DNA of 64,000 nucleotides from Hydrogenophaga sp. NFH-34 (GTDB lineage Bacteria; Pseudomonadota; Gammaproteobacteria; Burkholderiales; Burkholderiaceae_C): positions 1-64,000 of the forward strand of contig NZ_JACBGE010000017.1 in NCBI RefSeq assembly GCF_021401345.1, written 5' to 3'. Position numbers and translations under genes: made by a program. Position 1 is the first letter of the stretch. Every line of letters starts with the position of its first letter. The notes beneath the pieces are model-generated. The model was not told the DNA's origin. It saw nothing but the letters and a program-made list of their open reading frames with translations, and ran no database searches. This document shows, piece by piece, positions 45,022-55,903 of the stretch.

Positions 45022-45028
45022 AAGCGCT

Positions 45029-45520
45029 TCAGTCGAGCCACTTCTGCATGAACTGGGCGGTGCCCATGGCCGGGTCGAGCTGGTAACCCGCGTAGCCGAT
45101 GCGCTGGTACAGCCGCATCGCAGGCGCATTGCCCGAGAGCACTTCCAGGGTCATCTTGACGGCGCCCCGCTCGCGGGCGATCCGCTCGGCCTCGCGCAGC
45201 ATGGCCTCGGCAATGCCCCGCCCCCGTTGGCTGGCCATGACGGCGACGTCGTGCACGTTGACCAGCGGCTTGCACCGGAAGGTGGAAAACCCCTCGATGC
45301 AGTTGACCAGGCCCACCGCCTGCGCCCCGTCGAAAGCCAGAATGCTGAACGCGTGTGGACGCGCCGCGAGTTCGGCCACGAGGTGGGTCTTGGCAAAGTC
45401 CGACAACGGCTCGGCACCGCCCGCCGGATCGCTGGCATAGGCATCGAGCACCTGCACGATGGCGGCAGCGTCGGCTGCATCGGTGTAGGCGGCCTGGCGG
45501 ATGGAGAAAGCGGCCGCCAT
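45029..45520 (-). CDS. GNAT-family N-acetyltransferase
   Basis: A 163-residue acetyltransferase with the acetyl-CoA pyrophosphate loop SQRGRGIAEAML and the C-terminal MRLYQRIGYAGYQ typical of GNAT enzymes. Its ATG overlaps the glmM stop by one base (TGATG), so it is translated with glmM. The substrate is unknown. It is convergent with the regulator gene with only seven bases between stops and no visible terminator there. Confidence 0.87.
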   Translation of the reverse strand: MAAAFSIRQAAYTDAADAAAIVQVLDAYASDPAGGAEPLSDFAKTHLVAELAARPHAFSILAFDGAQAVGLVNCIEGFSTFRCKPLVNVHDVAVMASQRGRGIAEAMLREAERIARERGAVKMTLEVLSGNAPAMRLYQRIGYAGYQLDPAMGTAQFMQKWLD

Positions 45521-46854
45521 CAGCCGGCCCTCACGGCATCGGCCAGGCGCTCGGCGCAGGCCTGCGCCTGGCCGGCATCGCGCGCTTCGACCATCACACG
45601 CAGCAGCGGCTCGGTCCCGCTGGCGCGGATCAGCACACGCCCCGCGTCGCCCAGTTCGGCCTCGACGGACTGGGTTTCGGTGGCCAGAAGGGTGTTGGCC
45701 TTCCAGTCCTGACCGGGCTGCAGGCGCACATTGACCAGCGTCTGCGGAAACAGGGTCACGTCGGCCAGCAACTGCGCCATGGTCTGGCCGCTGTCCACGC
45801 AGGCATTGAGCACCTGCAGCGCCGACACCAGGCCGTCGCCCGTGGTGTGGCGGTCGAGCACCAGCAGGTGGCCCGAGCCTTCACCTCCCAGCGTCCAGCC
45901 GCGCCGTTCCAGCTCTTCGAGCACGTAACGGTCACCGACCTTGGCACGCGCAAAAGCCACGCCCTTGCGGCGGAACGCCACTTCCACCGCCATGTTGGTC
46001 ATGAGCGTGCCCACCACACCGGGCACGTCGATGTCGCGCGCGATGCGGTCGGCCGCGATGAGGTAGAGCAGTTCGTCGCCGTTGAACAGGCGACCCGTGG
46101 CGTCGACCATCTGCAGGCGGTCGGCGTCGCCGTCGAGCGCGACCCCGTAGTCGGCGCCCTGCTCCCTGACGGCAGCCACCAGCGCTTCGGGGTGCGTGGC
46201 GCCCACACCCTGGTTGATGTTGAGCCCGTCGGGGTTGCAGCCGATCTTCACCACTTCGGCCCCGAGTTCGTGAAACACGTGCGGAGCAATGTGGTAGGCC
46301 GCACCATGGGCCGCGTCGACCACGATCTTCAGCCCCTTGAGCGAGAACTGGTGCGGGCAGGTGCTCTTGCAGAACTCGATGTAGCGGCCGGCCGCATCGT
46401 CCAGCCGGCGTGCCTTGCCCAGGCCGGCCGAGTCCACCCACACCGGCGGCTCGTCCAGCGCCGACTCGACCGCCAGCTCCCAGTCGTCGGGCAGCTTGGT
46501 GCCCAGCGCACTGAAGAACTTGATGCCGTTGTCGGCAAACGGGTTGTGGCTGGCGCTGATCACCACGCCCAGACTCGCGCGCTGGGCCCGCGTGAGGTAG
46601 GCCACGGCAGGCGTGGGCACGGGACCGAGCAGCACCACGTCAACCCCGGCGGAGTTGAAGCCGGATTCGAGCGCCGATTCGAGCATGTAGCCGGAAATGC
46701 GCGTGTCCTTGCCGATCAGCACCGTGGGCCGGGCTTCGGTACGGCGCAGCACACGGCCCACCGCGTGGGCCAGACGGAGCACAAAATCGGGGGTGATGGG
46801 GGCTTGCCCGACGGTGCCGCGAATGCCGTCGGTGCCAAAGTACTTGCGGGTCAT
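45520..46854 (-). CDS. glmM: phosphoglucosamine mutase
   Basis: A 444-residue enzyme converting glucosamine-6-phosphate to glucosamine-1-phosphate for peptidoglycan and lipopolysaccharide. [13 protein letters not shown] is the canonical N terminus. The phosphorylated Ser102 lies in VVISASHNP, the metal-binding loop is ALDGDADR, and the sugar- and phosphate-binding segments are GGEGSGH and [14 protein letters not shown]. Length matches E. coli (445). It is downstream of folP on the same strand (95-base gap), the conserved ftsH-folP-glmM order. Confidence 0.97.
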   Translation of the reverse strand: MTRKYFGTDGIRGTVGQAPITPDFVLRLAHAVGRVLRRTEARPTVLIGKDTRISGYMLESALESGFNSAGVDVVLLGPVPTPAVAYLTRAQRASLGVVISASHNPFADNGIKFFSALGTKLPDDWELAVESALDEPPVWVDSAGLGKARRLDDAAGRYIEFCKSTCPHQFSLKGLKIVVDAAHGAAYHIAPHVFHELGAEVVKIGCNPDGLNINQGVGATHPEALVAAVREQGADYGVALDGDADRLQMVDATGRLFNGDELLYLIAADRIARDIDVPGVVGTLMTNMAVEVAFRRKGVAFARAKVGDRYVLEELERRGWTLGGEGSGHLLVLDRHTTGDGLVSALQVLNACVDSGQTMAQLLADVTLFPQTLVNVRLQPGQDWKANTLLATETQSVEAELGDAGRVLIRASGTEPLLRVMVEARDAGQAQACAERLADAVRAG

Positions 46855-46949
46855 GACTGGTTTTCCTCCGGGGGCGCCTGGGAAATCGGATGGCGGGCAC
46901 TGCGCTGGAAAGCGGGCCGGCCGGGCGCGGTCGACATTATCGTTGCGGC

Positions 46950-47792
46950 TCAGGCCACGTCGCGCACCGCTTGCCAGACCCGCAGCGCGTCCACCGTCTC
47001 GCGCACGTCGTGCACCCGCACCACGGCCGCACCGTGCTGCACGGCCAGCAAGGCCGCTGCCACGCTGGCCGCGGCGCGATCGGCCGGCTGCGCCTGCCCG
47101 GTCACGGCGCCGAGCGAGGACTTGCGCGACCAGCCGGCCAGCACCGCACAGCCTGTGGCCGCCAGTGCCGATTGGTGCGCCAGCAGGCTGAAGTTCTGCG
47201 CCACGGTCTTGCCAAAGCCGATGCCCGGGTCCACCGTGATGCGGCTGGCCGCCACAGCGCGCGCTGCCAGCACCTGCACGCGTTCCTGCAGGAACTCCAC
47301 CACCGGCGCCACCACGTCGCCCGCCATGGGTGCGGCCTGCATGGTCTGCGGATCGCGGTGCATGTGCATCAGGCACACGCCGCAGCGCGGATGCCCGGCC
47401 ACGACGTCCACCGCGTGCCCGCGCCGCAGGGCCCAGATGTCGTTGACGATGTCGGCCCCGGCGTCGAGCACCGCCTGCATCACCTCCGGCTTGTAGGTAT
47501 CGACCGAAACCGGCACCCCCAGCTTCACGGCTTCGCGCACCACGGGCAGCACGCGCGCCAGTTCCGCCTCCAGCGGCACGGCCGGACTGCCGGGGCGCGT
47601 CGACTCGCCACCGATGTCCAGCAGGTGGGCGCCTTCGCGCAGCACCTGTTCACAGTGCCGCAGTGCCGCCACCGTGTCGGCGTGCTCCCCCCCGTCGGAG
47701 AACGAATCCGGCGTCACGTTGACGATGGCCATCACCTGCGGCTGGCGCAGGTCGATGTCGAAACGGGTGGTGGTCCAGACGGGGTGGTTCAT
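46950..47792 (-). CDS. folP: dihydropteroate synthase
   Basis: A 280-residue folate-pathway enzyme, target of sulfonamides. Visible are [78 protein letters not shown] and SRKSSLG, all hallmark motifs in order. It lies between ftsH and glmM; a hairpin terminator separates it from ftsH, so it probably has its own promoter or depends on read-through. Confidence 0.97.
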   Translation of the reverse strand: MNHPVWTTTRFDIDLRQPQVMAIVNVTPDSFSDGGEHADTVAALRHCEQVLREGAHLLDIGGESTRPGSPAVPLEAELARVLPVVREAVKLGVPVSVDTYKPEVMQAVLDAGADIVNDIWALRRGHAVDVVAGHPRCGVCLMHMHRDPQTMQAAPMAGDVVAPVVEFLQERVQVLAARAVAASRITVDPGIGFGKTVAQNFSLLAHQSALAATGCAVLAGWSRKSSLGAVTGQAQPADRAAASVAAALLAVQHGAAVVRVHDVRETVDALRVWQAVRDVA

Positions 47793-47824
47793 GGAAAACG
47801 GTCAAACACTGCAGCCAAACAATG

Positions 47825-47846
47825 AAAACGGGGCCCGAAGGCCCCG
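47825..47846 (-). terminator. Terminator between ftsH and folP
   Basis: On the minus strand, CGGGGCC-TTCG-GGCCCCG (7-bp stem, stable tetraloop) is followed by four U. It starts 20 bases after the ftsH stop and ends 33 bases before the folP start; the short U-tract suggests partial read-through. Confidence 0.7.
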
Positions 47847-47865
47847 CCGGAGACACCGCCGCGGG

Positions 47866-49785
47866 TCAGGCCGCGGTGGGTGCTGTGTCGGTGTTGACGG
47901 CGGGCGTGCCGCCACTGCTGCCACCACCACCGGCCGACGGTGTGCGCGGTGTCCAGTCCTTGGGCGGGCGCGGGGGCTTGCCGGCCATGATGTCGTCGAT
48001 CTGCTCCGCGTCGATGGTTTCCCATTCCAGCAGGGCCTTGGCCATGGCATGCATCTTGTCGCTGTGTTCCTCGATCAGCCGGCGCGCCAGGGCGTACTGC
48101 TCGTCAAGGATGCGGCGAACTTCCGCGTCGACCTTCTGCATGGTCTGCTCGGAGATGTTGGTGGTCTTGGTCACCGAACGGCCCAGGAACACCTCGCCCT
48201 CGTTCTCGGCGTAGACCATGGTGCCCAGTGCCTCGCTCATGCCGTAGCGCATGACCATGTCGCGGGCGATGTGCGTGGCGCGCTCGAAGTCGTTGCTGGC
48301 GCCCGTGGTCATCTGGTTCATGAACACCTCTTCCGCGATGCGCCCGCCGAACAGCATGGCGATCTGGTTGAGCATGAACTCCTTGTCCTGGCTGTAGCGG
48401 TCCTGCTCGGGCAGGCTCATGGTCACGCCCAGCGCACGGCCGCGCGGGATGATGGTGACCTTGTGCACCGGATCGCACTTGGGCAGCAGCTTGCCGATGA
48501 GGGCGTGGCCAGCCTCGTGGTAGGCGGTGTTCTTGCGCTCTTCCTCGGGCATGACCATGGTCTTGCGCTCGGGGCCCATGAAGATCTTGTCCTTGGCCTT
48601 CTCGAAGTCCTGCATCTCGACCACGCGCGCGTTGCGGCGCGCGGCCATCAGGGCGGCTTCGTTGCACAGGTTGGCCAGGTCGGCGCCGGACATGCCGGGC
48701 GTGCCACGCGCAATGATGCTGGCGTTGACGTCGGTGCCCAGCGGGATCTTGCGCATGTGCACGTTCAGGATCTGCTCGCGGCCGCGGATATCGGGCAGCG
48801 TCACGTACACCTGACGGTCGAAGCGGCCGGGGCGCAGCAGGGCGGCGTCCAGGATGTCCGGGCGGTTGGTGGCAGCCACCACGATCACGCCCAGGTTGGT
48901 CTCGAAACCGTCCATCTCGACCAGCATCTGGTTGAGGGTCTGTTCGCGCTCGTCGTTGCCGCCACCGAGGCCGGCACCCCGCTGGCGACCCACCGCGTCG
49001 ATTTCATCGATGAAGATGATGCAGGGGGCGTTCTTCTTGGCGTTTTCGAACATGTCGCGCACGCGGGCCGCGCCCACGCCGACGAACATTTCCACGAAGT
49101 CGGAGCCCGAGATGCTGAAGAACGGCACCTTGGCTTCGCCAGCGATGGACTTGGCCAGCAGCGTCTTGCCGGTGCCCGGAGGGCCGACCAGCAGCAGGCC
49201 GCGCGGAATACGCCCGCCCAGCTTCTGGAATTTCTGCGGGTCCTTCAGGAAGTCGACGACCTCCTTCACCTCTTCCTTGGCCTCGTCGCAGCCGGCCACG
49301 TCGGCAAAGGTGATGGTGTTGTTGTTCTCGTCGAGCATGCGTGCCTTGCTCTTGCCGAAGCTGAAGGCACCACCCTTGCCGCCGCCTTGCATCTGGCGCA
49401 TGAAGTAGATCCACACGCCGATCAGCAGCAGCATCGGGCCCCAGCTGACCAGCAGGGTCATGAGCAGTGAGCCTTCTTCGCGCGGCTTGACATCGAACTT
49501 GACGTTGTTGTTGATCAGGTCGCCCACCAGACCCCGGTCGAGGTAGGTGGCGTTGGTGCGGATGCGGCGGTCATCGGTGGTCACGGCCACGATTTCCGTG
49601 CCACCCGGGCCTTCCTGGATGGTGGCGCTCTTGACTCGCTGCGCCTTGACCTCGTCCAGAAAATCCGAATAGGCCACGGTGCCCGCGCCGGTCATGCTCC
49701 GCCCATCGAACTGCTTGAAGACGGTGAAAAGCACCATGGCGATCACCATCCACACGGCAATTTTCGAGAACCACTGGTTGTTCAA
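47866..49785 (-). CDS. ftsH: ATP-dependent zinc metalloprotease FtsH
   Basis: A 639-residue membrane-anchored AAA+ protease. Two membrane helices (residues about 5-22 and 105-123) flank a periplasmic domain. Walker A is [18 protein letters not shown], the pore loop is [16 protein letters not shown], Walker B is [13 protein letters not shown], and the zinc site is HEAGHALIG. The tail is Gly/Pro/Ser/Thr-rich. It degrades membrane proteins and regulators such as LpxC and sigma-32; LapB, its partner, is encoded at 23806-24951. It sits downstream of rlmE on the same strand, the conserved rlmE-ftsH pairing, with a 143-base gap. Confidence 0.98.
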   Translation of the reverse strand: MNNQWFSKIAVWMVIAMVLFTVFKQFDGRSMTGAGTVAYSDFLDEVKAQRVKSATIQEGPGGTEIVAVTTDDRRIRTNATYLDRGLVGDLINNNVKFDVKPREEGSLLMTLLVSWGPMLLLIGVWIYFMRQMQGGGKGGAFSFGKSKARMLDENNNTITFADVAGCDEAKEEVKEVVDFLKDPQKFQKLGGRIPRGLLLVGPPGTGKTLLAKSIAGEAKVPFFSISGSDFVEMFVGVGAARVRDMFENAKKNAPCIIFIDEIDAVGRQRGAGLGGGNDEREQTLNQMLVEMDGFETNLGVIVVAATNRPDILDAALLRPGRFDRQVYVTLPDIRGREQILNVHMRKIPLGTDVNASIIARGTPGMSGADLANLCNEAALMAARRNARVVEMQDFEKAKDKIFMGPERKTMVMPEEERKNTAYHEAGHALIGKLLPKCDPVHKVTIIPRGRALGVTMSLPEQDRYSQDKEFMLNQIAMLFGGRIAEEVFMNQMTTGASNDFERATHIARDMVMRYGMSEALGTMVYAENEGEVFLGRSVTKTTNISEQTMQKVDAEVRRILDEQYALARRLIEEHSDKMHAMAKALLEWETIDAEQIDDIMAGKPPRPPKDWTPRTPSAGGGGSSGGTPAVNTDTAPTAA

Positions 49786-49928
49786 AAGTGTCTCCTGGAA
49801 CGGACTGGGGGCAAACGAGAAAGGGTCAGATAAGGCTGGATTCTAGAACTTTCAAGGCTTTGAGACCTTGACACAGCCCTGAATATGGTCAATCGGCGGG
49901 ATAGCCAGGGCCTTGAGGCGCCTGCCCC

Positions 49929-50615
49929 TCACCGATCGACAGCCGGTTTCTTCAGACCACGCCCGACCAGAAAGGTTTCGGACGATTTGTCCCGGGAAGC
50001 TTTCGGCTTGACTGCCTTGACCACCCGGAAGGTCTCGCGAAAGCGCTGGATCAGGTGGTCGTAGGCCCCGCCATGGAACACTTTGGCCACCAGCGTCCCG
50101 TCGGGCTTGAGGTGCTGCTGGGCAAAATCGACCGCCAGCTCCACCAGGAGCTCGATCCGCGCGGCGTCGGCCGACTCGATCCCCGAGAGATTGGGGGCCA
50201 TGTCGGACACCACCACATCCACCTGGCTGTGGCCGCGCTCGGCCAGCGTGCGCTCCAACTCGGCCAGAACCGCGTCTTCCCGGAAGTCGCCCTGGATGAA
50301 CAGAACCCCCTCGATCGGATCCATGGGCAGGAGGTCGAGCGACACGATGCTGCCCTGCAACTGCCCGGTGGCAGCGCCGTCCGGACTGAGGCGGCGGCGC
50401 AGGTACTGACTCCAGGCACCCGGGGTCGAGCCGAGATCCACCACCGCCTGACCAGGCCGGATCAACCCCAGCGTCTCGTCGATCTCCTTGAGCTTGTACG
50501 CCGCGCGCGCGCGAAACCCCTCCTTCTGTGCCAGTCGCACATAAGGATCGTTCACGTGCTGGTTGAGCCAGGCCTTGTTGACCTTCTTGCTCTGTGTCTT
50601 GACCTTGATGCCCAT
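49929..50615 (-). CDS. rlmE: 23S rRNA 2'-O-ribose methyltransferase RlmE
   Basis: A 228-residue SAM-dependent methyltransferase (FtsJ/RrmJ) modifying U2552 of 23S rRNA. The SAM loop is [20 protein letters not shown]. The catalytic Asp lies in [11 protein letters not shown], a catalytic Lys in LVAKVFHGG, and [18 protein letters not shown] ends with the conserved Glu. Length is close to E. coli (209) plus a short insert. Divergent from yhbY with 47 bases between starts, and upstream of ftsH, the classical arrangement. Confidence 0.95.
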   Translation of the reverse strand: MGIKVKTQSKKVNKAWLNQHVNDPYVRLAQKEGFRARAAYKLKEIDETLGLIRPGQAVVDLGSTPGAWSQYLRRRLSPDGAATGQLQGSIVSLDLLPMDPIEGVLFIQGDFREDAVLAELERTLAERGHSQVDVVVSDMAPNLSGIESADAARIELLVELAVDFAQQHLKPDGTLVAKVFHGGAYDHLIQRFRETFRVVKAVKPKASRDKSSETFLVGRGLKKPAVDR

Positions 50616-50662
50616 GGAATGCCGAAACGCCGGAGAAAGGCGGCGTCAACGATAATTGTCCC

Positions 50663-51133
50663 ATGCCCCAGATCATGCTCACGCCCGCACAGCGAAAGGT
50701 GCACCGCGCCGAAGCCCATCACCTCGATCCGGTCGTCCTGATCGGCGGCGACGGCCTCACCCCTGCCGTCCGCAAAGAGGTGGACGCAGCCCTCAAGGCC
50801 CATGGCCTGATCAAGGTCCGCGTCTTCAGCGACGACCGCACCGCCCGCGAGGCGATGCTCCAGACCCTGGCCGACGAACTCGACGCCGCCCCCATCCAGC
50901 ACATCGGCAAGCTGCTGGTGCTCTGGCGCCCGCAGCCGGAAAAGGTCCGCGCGGTCGATGAAGACCGCAAACCCGGCCCGAAGGATGTGCGCGTGCTCAA
51001 GTTCGCCAAAAAAGGCGGCGTCAAGCCCGAGATCAAGGTCGTGCGCGTGCTGGGCAACCAGCGCCTGACCTCCGGTGGCAAGGTCAAACGCGCCAAGGTC
51101 CTGCAAAAGAGCGTGAAGAAAACGGCGCTCTGA
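50663..51133 (+). CDS. yhbY: YhbY-family RNA-binding protein (CRM domain)
   Basis: A 156-residue protein. Residues 1-97 form a CRM domain (LTPAQRKVHRAEAHHLDPVV, LIGGDGLTPAVRKEVDAALK, and the C-terminal QHIGKLLVLWRP); YhbY associates with pre-50S ribosomal particles. A basic Lys-rich extension of about 55 residues follows, longer than the E. coli protein (97 residues). A GATAAT hexamer six bases before the ATG suggests a very short leader. Divergent from rlmE, as in many proteobacteria. Confidence 0.93.
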   Translation: MPQIMLTPAQRKVHRAEAHHLDPVVLIGGDGLTPAVRKEVDAALKAHGLIKVRVFSDDRTAREAMLQTLADELDAAPIQHIGKLLVLWRPQPEKVRAVDEDRKPGPKDVRVLKFAKKGGVKPEIKVVRVLGNQRLTSGGKVKRAKVLQKSVKKTAL

Positions 51134-51200
51134 GCCCATTTGCGCCCCCTGTGTCCGTGGCGACTTGAACTCCCGCCCCCGTTCCCCCATCTGAACGCGC

Positions 51201-53279
51201 ATGAACGATCGACTCGCCACCCCCACCAATCCGCTGCTCGACCTCCAGGCCCTCCCGCTGTTTGACGCCATCGAACCGACCCATGTGGGCGCCGGCATCG
51301 ATGCCCTGCTCCAGGCGGCCGATGCCGCCCTGACCACGGTGGCAGCCCCTGGTTTTCCCGCTGAATGGCAGGCCATCGCGCGCGAGCTGGACGTGGCCAC
51401 AGAACGCTTGTCGCGCGCCTGGGGCGCCGTCAGCCACCTCAACAGCGTGGCCGACACCCCTGCCCTGCGCGCCGCCTACAACGAAGCGCTGCCCCGCGTC
51501 ACCGAGTTCTGGACCCGTCTGGGCGCCGACGAACGGCTGTACGCCCTGTACAAGGCCATGGACCCGACCCGGCTGACGCCCGATCAGGCCCGCGCACGCG
51601 ACAACGCCCTGCGCGGTTTCGTGCTGGGTGGCGCGGAATTGCAAGGCGAGGCCAAGGAACGTTTTGCAGCCCTGCAGGAGCGGCAGGCCGAACTGGCCCA
51701 GAAATTCAGCGAAAACGCGCTCGACGCCACCGATGCCTTCGCGCTGTACGTGGAGGACGCCGAACTCGACGGCCTGCCCGACGACGTCAAACAGGCCACG
51801 GCTGCGGCGGCCCAGGCGGATGGCCGCAGCGGCCACAAGCTCACGCTCAAGATGCCGTGTTACCTGCCGGTGATGCAGTTCGCCCGCAGCAGCGCGCTGC
51901 GCGAAAAACTCTACAAGGCCTACGTCACCCGCGCCAGCGAGCAGGCCGAGGGCGATGCGACCCGGTTCGACAACACGGCCATCATGACCGAGCTGCTGGC
52001 TCTGCGCCACGAAGAAGCGCAGTTGCTCGGTTACCGGCATTTCGCCGACGTCTCGCTGGTGCCCAAGATGGCCGACTCGCCCGAACAGGTGGTGGCATTC
52101 CTGCGCGACCTGGCCCACAAGGCCCGCCCTTACGCCGAACAGGACCTGGCCGACCTGCGCAGCTTCGCCGCCGAGCATCTGGGCCTGCAAGACCCGCAGC
52201 CCTGGGACTGGTCCTACATCGGCGAAAAGCTCAAGGAAGCGCGTTACGCCTTCAGCGACCAGGAGGTCAAACCCTATTTCCCGGCCCCCAAGGTGCTGGC
52301 CGGGCTGTTCCAGATCGTCGAGACCCTGTTCGAGGTTGCTATCCGCCGCGACACCGCTCCCGTGTGGCACCCGTCGGTCGAGTTCTACCGCATCGAGCGC
52401 AGCACGCCACAAGGGCCGCAGCTCGTGGGCCAGTTCTACCTGGACCCGTCGGCACGCAACGGCAAACGGGGCGGCGCCTGGATGGACGACGTGCGCGCCC
52501 GCTGGCTGCGACCCGACACCGGTGCGCTGCAGACTCCGGTGGCGCATCTGGTGTGCAACTTCGCCGAAGGCGTGGGCGGCAAGCCGCCGCTGCTCACGCA
52601 CGACGACGTCATCACCCTGTTCCACGAATTCGGCCACGGCCTGCACCACATGCTCACGCAGGTCAACGAGCGCGATGTGTCCGGCATCAGCGGGGTCGAA
52701 TGGGACGCGGTGGAACTGCCCAGCCAGTTCATGGAAAACTTCTGCTGGGAGTGGGACGTGCTGCGCCACATGACCGCCCATGTGGACACCGGCGAGGCGC
52801 TGCCCCGAGCCCTGTACGACAAGATGCTCGCCGCCAAAAACTACCAGAGCGGCCTGCAGACCCTGCGCCAGGTGGAGTTCGCGCTGTTCGACATGCTGCT
52901 GCACAGCCAGGCCCAGCCGCCCGCCACGGGCGAGGCCATTCGCGCCCTGCTGCGTGAAGTCCGCGACGAAGTGGCCGTCCTGCCGGCACCGGCCTACAGC
53001 CGCACCGCCAACACCTTCAGCCACATCTTCGCGGGCGGCTATTCGGCAGGCTATTACAGCTACAAATGGGCCGAAGTGCTGTCGGCCGACGCCTACGCCG
53101 CTTTCGAAGAGGCCGCCCAGGCCGGTGGACACGGCACCCTCGACGTGGCCACCGGCCGCCGCTACCGCCAGGCCATCCTGGAAGCGGGTGGCAGCCGCCC
53201 GGCCATGGAGTCGTTCAAGGCCTTCCGGGGCCGGGAGCCGCAGATCGATGCCCTGTTGCGCCACCAGGGCATGGCCTGA
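51201..53279 (+). CDS. prlC: M3-family oligopeptidase A
   Basis: A 692-residue zinc oligopeptidase (E. coli OpdA/PrlC is 680) that cleaves short peptides, including signal-peptide fragments, in the cytoplasm. The zinc motif HEFGHGLHHML is present in ITLFHEFGH, and the downstream Glu lies in SQFMENFCWEW. The family C terminus FSHIFAGGYSAGYYSYKWAE is intact. No signal peptide is visible. It stands alone between yhbY and the DUF4124-glutaredoxin gene. Confidence 0.95.
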   Translation: MNDRLATPTNPLLDLQALPLFDAIEPTHVGAGIDALLQAADAALTTVAAPGFPAEWQAIARELDVATERLSRAWGAVSHLNSVADTPALRAAYNEALPRVTEFWTRLGADERLYALYKAMDPTRLTPDQARARDNALRGFVLGGAELQGEAKERFAALQERQAELAQKFSENALDATDAFALYVEDAELDGLPDDVKQATAAAAQADGRSGHKLTLKMPCYLPVMQFARSSALREKLYKAYVTRASEQAEGDATRFDNTAIMTELLALRHEEAQLLGYRHFADVSLVPKMADSPEQVVAFLRDLAHKARPYAEQDLADLRSFAAEHLGLQDPQPWDWSYIGEKLKEARYAFSDQEVKPYFPAPKVLAGLFQIVETLFEVAIRRDTAPVWHPSVEFYRIERSTPQGPQLVGQFYLDPSARNGKRGGAWMDDVRARWLRPDTGALQTPVAHLVCNFAEGVGGKPPLLTHDDVITLFHEFGHGLHHMLTQVNERDVSGISGVEWDAVELPSQFMENFCWEWDVLRHMTAHVDTGEALPRALYDKMLAAKNYQSGLQTLRQVEFALFDMLLHSQAQPPATGEAIRALLREVRDEVAVLPAPAYSRTANTFSHIFAGGYSAGYYSYKWAEVLSADAYAAFEEAAQAGGHGTLDVATGRRYRQAILEAGGSRPAMESFKAFRGREPQIDALLRHQGMA

Positions 53280-53332
53280 GAGAAACCACCCCTGATCTTG
53301 AATCCGCCCGCGCCGTGCCGATAGGAGTCCCT

Positions 53333-54028
53333 ATGCAACACCTTCGCCGCCCCACCCCGATGCTGGCCGCCACCCTGCTGGCCCTGTTGTCCACCACGGC
53401 CCTGGCCCAGGGGGTCTACCGCATCGTCGGCCCCGACGGCCGGGTCACCTTTTCGGACCAGCCGCCACCCAGCAGCGCCCCGGCCGCAGCAACCGGCTCG
53501 GCAAACGCCAGCGGCGGCACCAGCAGCAGCGGAACAACGGCCCTGCCCTACGCGCTGCGGCAAGTCACCGGTCGCTATCCGGTCACGCTCTACAGTGGCG
53601 ACAGCTGCGCCCCCTGCAACAGCGGGCGCAACCTGCTCAACGCGCGGGGCGTTCCCTACACGGAAAAAACCATCAACACGGCCCACGATGCGGACGCCCT
53701 GAAACGCCTGAGTGGCGAAACCTCGCTGCCGGTGCTGACCATCGGGTCACAGCAGATCAAGGGCTATTCGGAGCAGGAGTGGACCAGCTATCTGGATGCG
53801 GCCGGGTACCCCAAGCAGTCGCAGCTGCCGTCCAGCTATCGCCGGCCGGCCCCGTCGCCGCTGGTCGTCGCAGCGCCTGCGGCGCCCGCCACGAACACGG
53901 CCCCGGCCGCAGCCACCCCGGCGCCACGCGCGACCACCGGCCGGCAGCGCCCGGCATCGGGTGAGGAGACCCCAGCCGAAGTGCCGGTGACGCCAGCCCC
54001 TGCGAACCCGGCCGGCATCCGTTTCTGA
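53333..54028 (+). CDS. secreted DUF4124-glutaredoxin protein
   Basis: A 231-residue exported protein. A signal peptide (residues 1 to about 26, ending TTALAQ) is followed by a DUF4124 segment (GVYRIVGPDGRVTFSDQPPP), a Ser/Gly/Ala linker, and a glutaredoxin-like domain (about 83-165: VTLYSGDSCAPCNSGRNLL, SLPVLTIGSQQIKGYSEQEW) with a CAPC redox pair (Cys92, Cys95). A Pro/Ala/Thr-rich tail of about 60 residues follows. It likely acts in periplasmic thiol chemistry. An AGGAG site eight bases upstream fixes ATG 53333. Such fusions occur in Burkholderiales; the redox partner is unknown. Confidence 0.88.
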   Translation: MQHLRRPTPMLAATLLALLSTTALAQGVYRIVGPDGRVTFSDQPPPSSAPAAATGSANASGGTSSSGTTALPYALRQVTGRYPVTLYSGDSCAPCNSGRNLLNARGVPYTEKTINTAHDADALKRLSGETSLPVLTIGSQQIKGYSEQEWTSYLDAAGYPKQSQLPSSYRRPAPSPLVVAAPAAPATNTAPAAATPAPRATTGRQRPASGEETPAEVPVTPAPANPAGIRF

Positions 54029-54048
54029 GGTCCCAAGACCTCAGAAAC
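54021..54048. terminator. Convergent hairpin between DUF4124 gene and rpiA
   Basis: A perfect 12-bp stem GTTTCTGAGGTC / GACCTCAGAAAC with a CCAA loop. The upstream arm includes the TGA stop (54026-54028) of the left gene, and rpiA ends at 54062 from the other side. A/T runs are only three bases, so termination efficiency is uncertain, but the position suits a shared bidirectional terminator. Confidence 0.6.
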
Positions 54049-54061
54049 CCTCACCGGGCGG

Positions 54062-54733
54062 TCAGAACGTCAGCGTCTTGACCCCGCCCGGCGTGCCCAG
54101 CAGGCAGACATCGGCCTTCTGGTGGGCAAACACCCCCACCGTCACCACACCCGGCCACTGATTGACCTGGCTCTCGAACGCCAGCGGATCGCTGATCTGC
54201 AGCCCGGTCACGTCCAGAATGTGCTGGCCGTTGTCGGTGACCAGCGGGACGCCATCCTTGAGACGCACCCGCGCGTCCCCACCGAACGCCGCAAACTGGC
54301 GTGCGATGCGGGCGGCGGCCATCGGAATGACTTCCACCGGCAACGGGAAGGCGCCCAGCGTGCGCACCACCTTGGATTCGTCGGCAATGCACACAAACCG
54401 ACGGGACTGTGCGGCCACGATTTTTTCGCGCGTCAGCGCAGCGCCGCCGCCCTTGACCATGTGCCCCGCGGGATCGATTTCGTCGGCCCCGTCGATATAG
54501 ACCGCCAACTCGCCCACGGTATTGGCCTCGAACACCGGAATGCCCAGTGCCTGCAAGCGTGCGGTCGACGCTTCGGAGCTGGACACCGCCCCGGGAATGT
54601 GGTCCTTGAGTGCGGCCAGCGCGTCGATGAATTTGTTGACGGTGGAGCCGGTGCCCACCCCCACGATTTCGCCGGGCACCACGTAAGCCAGCGCGGCCTG
54701 CCCGACCAGCGCTTTGAGTTCGTCCTGGGTCAT
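54062..54733 (-). CDS. rpiA: ribose-5-phosphate isomerase A
   Basis: A 223-residue pentose-phosphate-pathway enzyme interconverting ribose-5-phosphate and ribulose-5-phosphate. Family motifs are [51 protein letters not shown] (the catalytic region), [19 protein letters not shown] and [14 protein letters not shown] 54733 gives the family N terminus; an in-frame TTG three codons earlier is less likely. Divergent from pyrD with 40 bases between starts. Confidence 0.97.
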   Translation of the reverse strand: MTQDELKALVGQAALAYVVPGEIVGVGTGSTVNKFIDALAALKDHIPGAVSSSEASTARLQALGIPVFEANTVGELAVYIDGADEIDPAGHMVKGGGAALTREKIVAAQSRRFVCIADESKVVRTLGAFPLPVEVIPMAAARIARQFAAFGGDARVRLKDGVPLVTDNGQHILDVTGLQISDPLAFESQVNQWPGVVTVGVFAHQKADVCLLGTPGGVKTLTF

Positions 54734-54773
54734 TTGCGACAATCTGCGGTTGCTGAGAATTCCCCATTATCCG

Positions 54774-55856
54774 ATGTCGCTCCTGCCCTACGCCCTGGCC
54801 CGCCCTGTCCTCTTCGGGATGGATCCGGAAACCGCCCACGAACGCACCCTCGACGCCCTGGCTCGCCTGCAGGGCACGCCACTGACCTGCCTGTACGGCG
54901 AACGCCGGGTCGCCGACCCCGTTACCGTGGCCGGTCTGCGTTTTCCCAACCGCGTGGGCCTGGCGGCCGGCCTCGACAAGAATGCCCGCTGCATCGACGG
55001 GCTGGCCGCCATGGGTTTCGGCTTTGTCGAAGTGGGCACCGTCACGCCCCTGGGCCAGCCCGGCAACCCCAAGCCCCGCATGTTCCGACTGCCCGCGCGG
55101 CAAGCCCTGATCAACCGCCTGGGGTTCAACAACGACGGGCTGGAAGCCTTCGTGGCCCATGTGCAGAGAGCCCGCTTTCGCCACCAGAGCGGCGACACGC
55201 CGATGTTGCTGGGGCTGAACATCGGCAAAAACGCCGCCACCCCGATCGAACAGGCCACCAGCGACTACCTCACCTGCCTGGACGGCGTGTACCCACACGC
55301 CGACTACGTGACGGTCAACATCTCCAGCCCGAACACGAAAAACCTGCGCAGCCTGCAAAGTGACGAAGCCCTGGACGCGCTGCTGGGCGCCGTGATGGAG
55401 CGGCGTGAGCAGCTCGCACAGCGGCACGCCAAACAATCCCCTGTGTTCCTGAAGATCGCGCCGGATCTCGACGAGGCCCAGATCGGCGTCATCGCGGCGA
55501 CGCTGAAGCGCTACGGTTGCCGCGCCGATGGCAGCGCCTCGCAGCAACTGGGGGTCATCGCCACCAACACCACCCTCAGCCGCGATGCCGTGCAAGGGCT
55601 GCCGCACGCCGAGGAAACCGGCGGCCTGTCGGGTGCGCCGGTGCTGGCCGCGAGCAACCAGGTCATCCGCGCCTTGCGCACGCAACTGGGCTCAGGGTTC
55701 CCCATCATCGGGGTCGGCGGCGTGCTCAGTGGCGCGGACGCGGTGTCCAAGCGCGAAGCGGGTGCCGACCTGGTGCAGATCTACACCGGCCTGATCTACC
55801 GCGGCCCGGCCCTGGTTCGCGAAGCGGCCGAGGCCCTGCAGGCCCACGGCCGCTGA
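54774..55856 (+). CDS. pyrD: dihydroorotate dehydrogenase (quinone), class 2
   Basis: A 360-residue membrane-associated flavoprotein of pyrimidine synthesis, oxidising dihydroorotate with ubiquinone. The N-terminal amphipathic helix ([20 protein letters not shown]) marks class 2. [33 protein letters not shown], the catalytic Ser in [17 protein letters not shown] and the FMN-phosphate segment [14 protein letters not shown] are present. ATG 54774 sets the family start. Divergent from rpiA. Confidence 0.97.
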   Translation: MSLLPYALARPVLFGMDPETAHERTLDALARLQGTPLTCLYGERRVADPVTVAGLRFPNRVGLAAGLDKNARCIDGLAAMGFGFVEVGTVTPLGQPGNPKPRMFRLPARQALINRLGFNNDGLEAFVAHVQRARFRHQSGDTPMLLGLNIGKNAATPIEQATSDYLTCLDGVYPHADYVTVNISSPNTKNLRSLQSDEALDALLGAVMERREQLAQRHAKQSPVFLKIAPDLDEAQIGVIAATLKRYGCRADGSASQQLGVIATNTTLSRDAVQGLPHAEETGGLSGAPVLAASNQVIRALRTQLGSGFPIIGVGGVLSGADAVSKREAGADLVQIYTGLIYRGPALVREAAEALQAHGR

Positions 55857-55903
55857 AGCCGGCAGGGGAAGCGCCCCCGGCTGCAAGGGCCTCCCCGTTG
55901 CGG

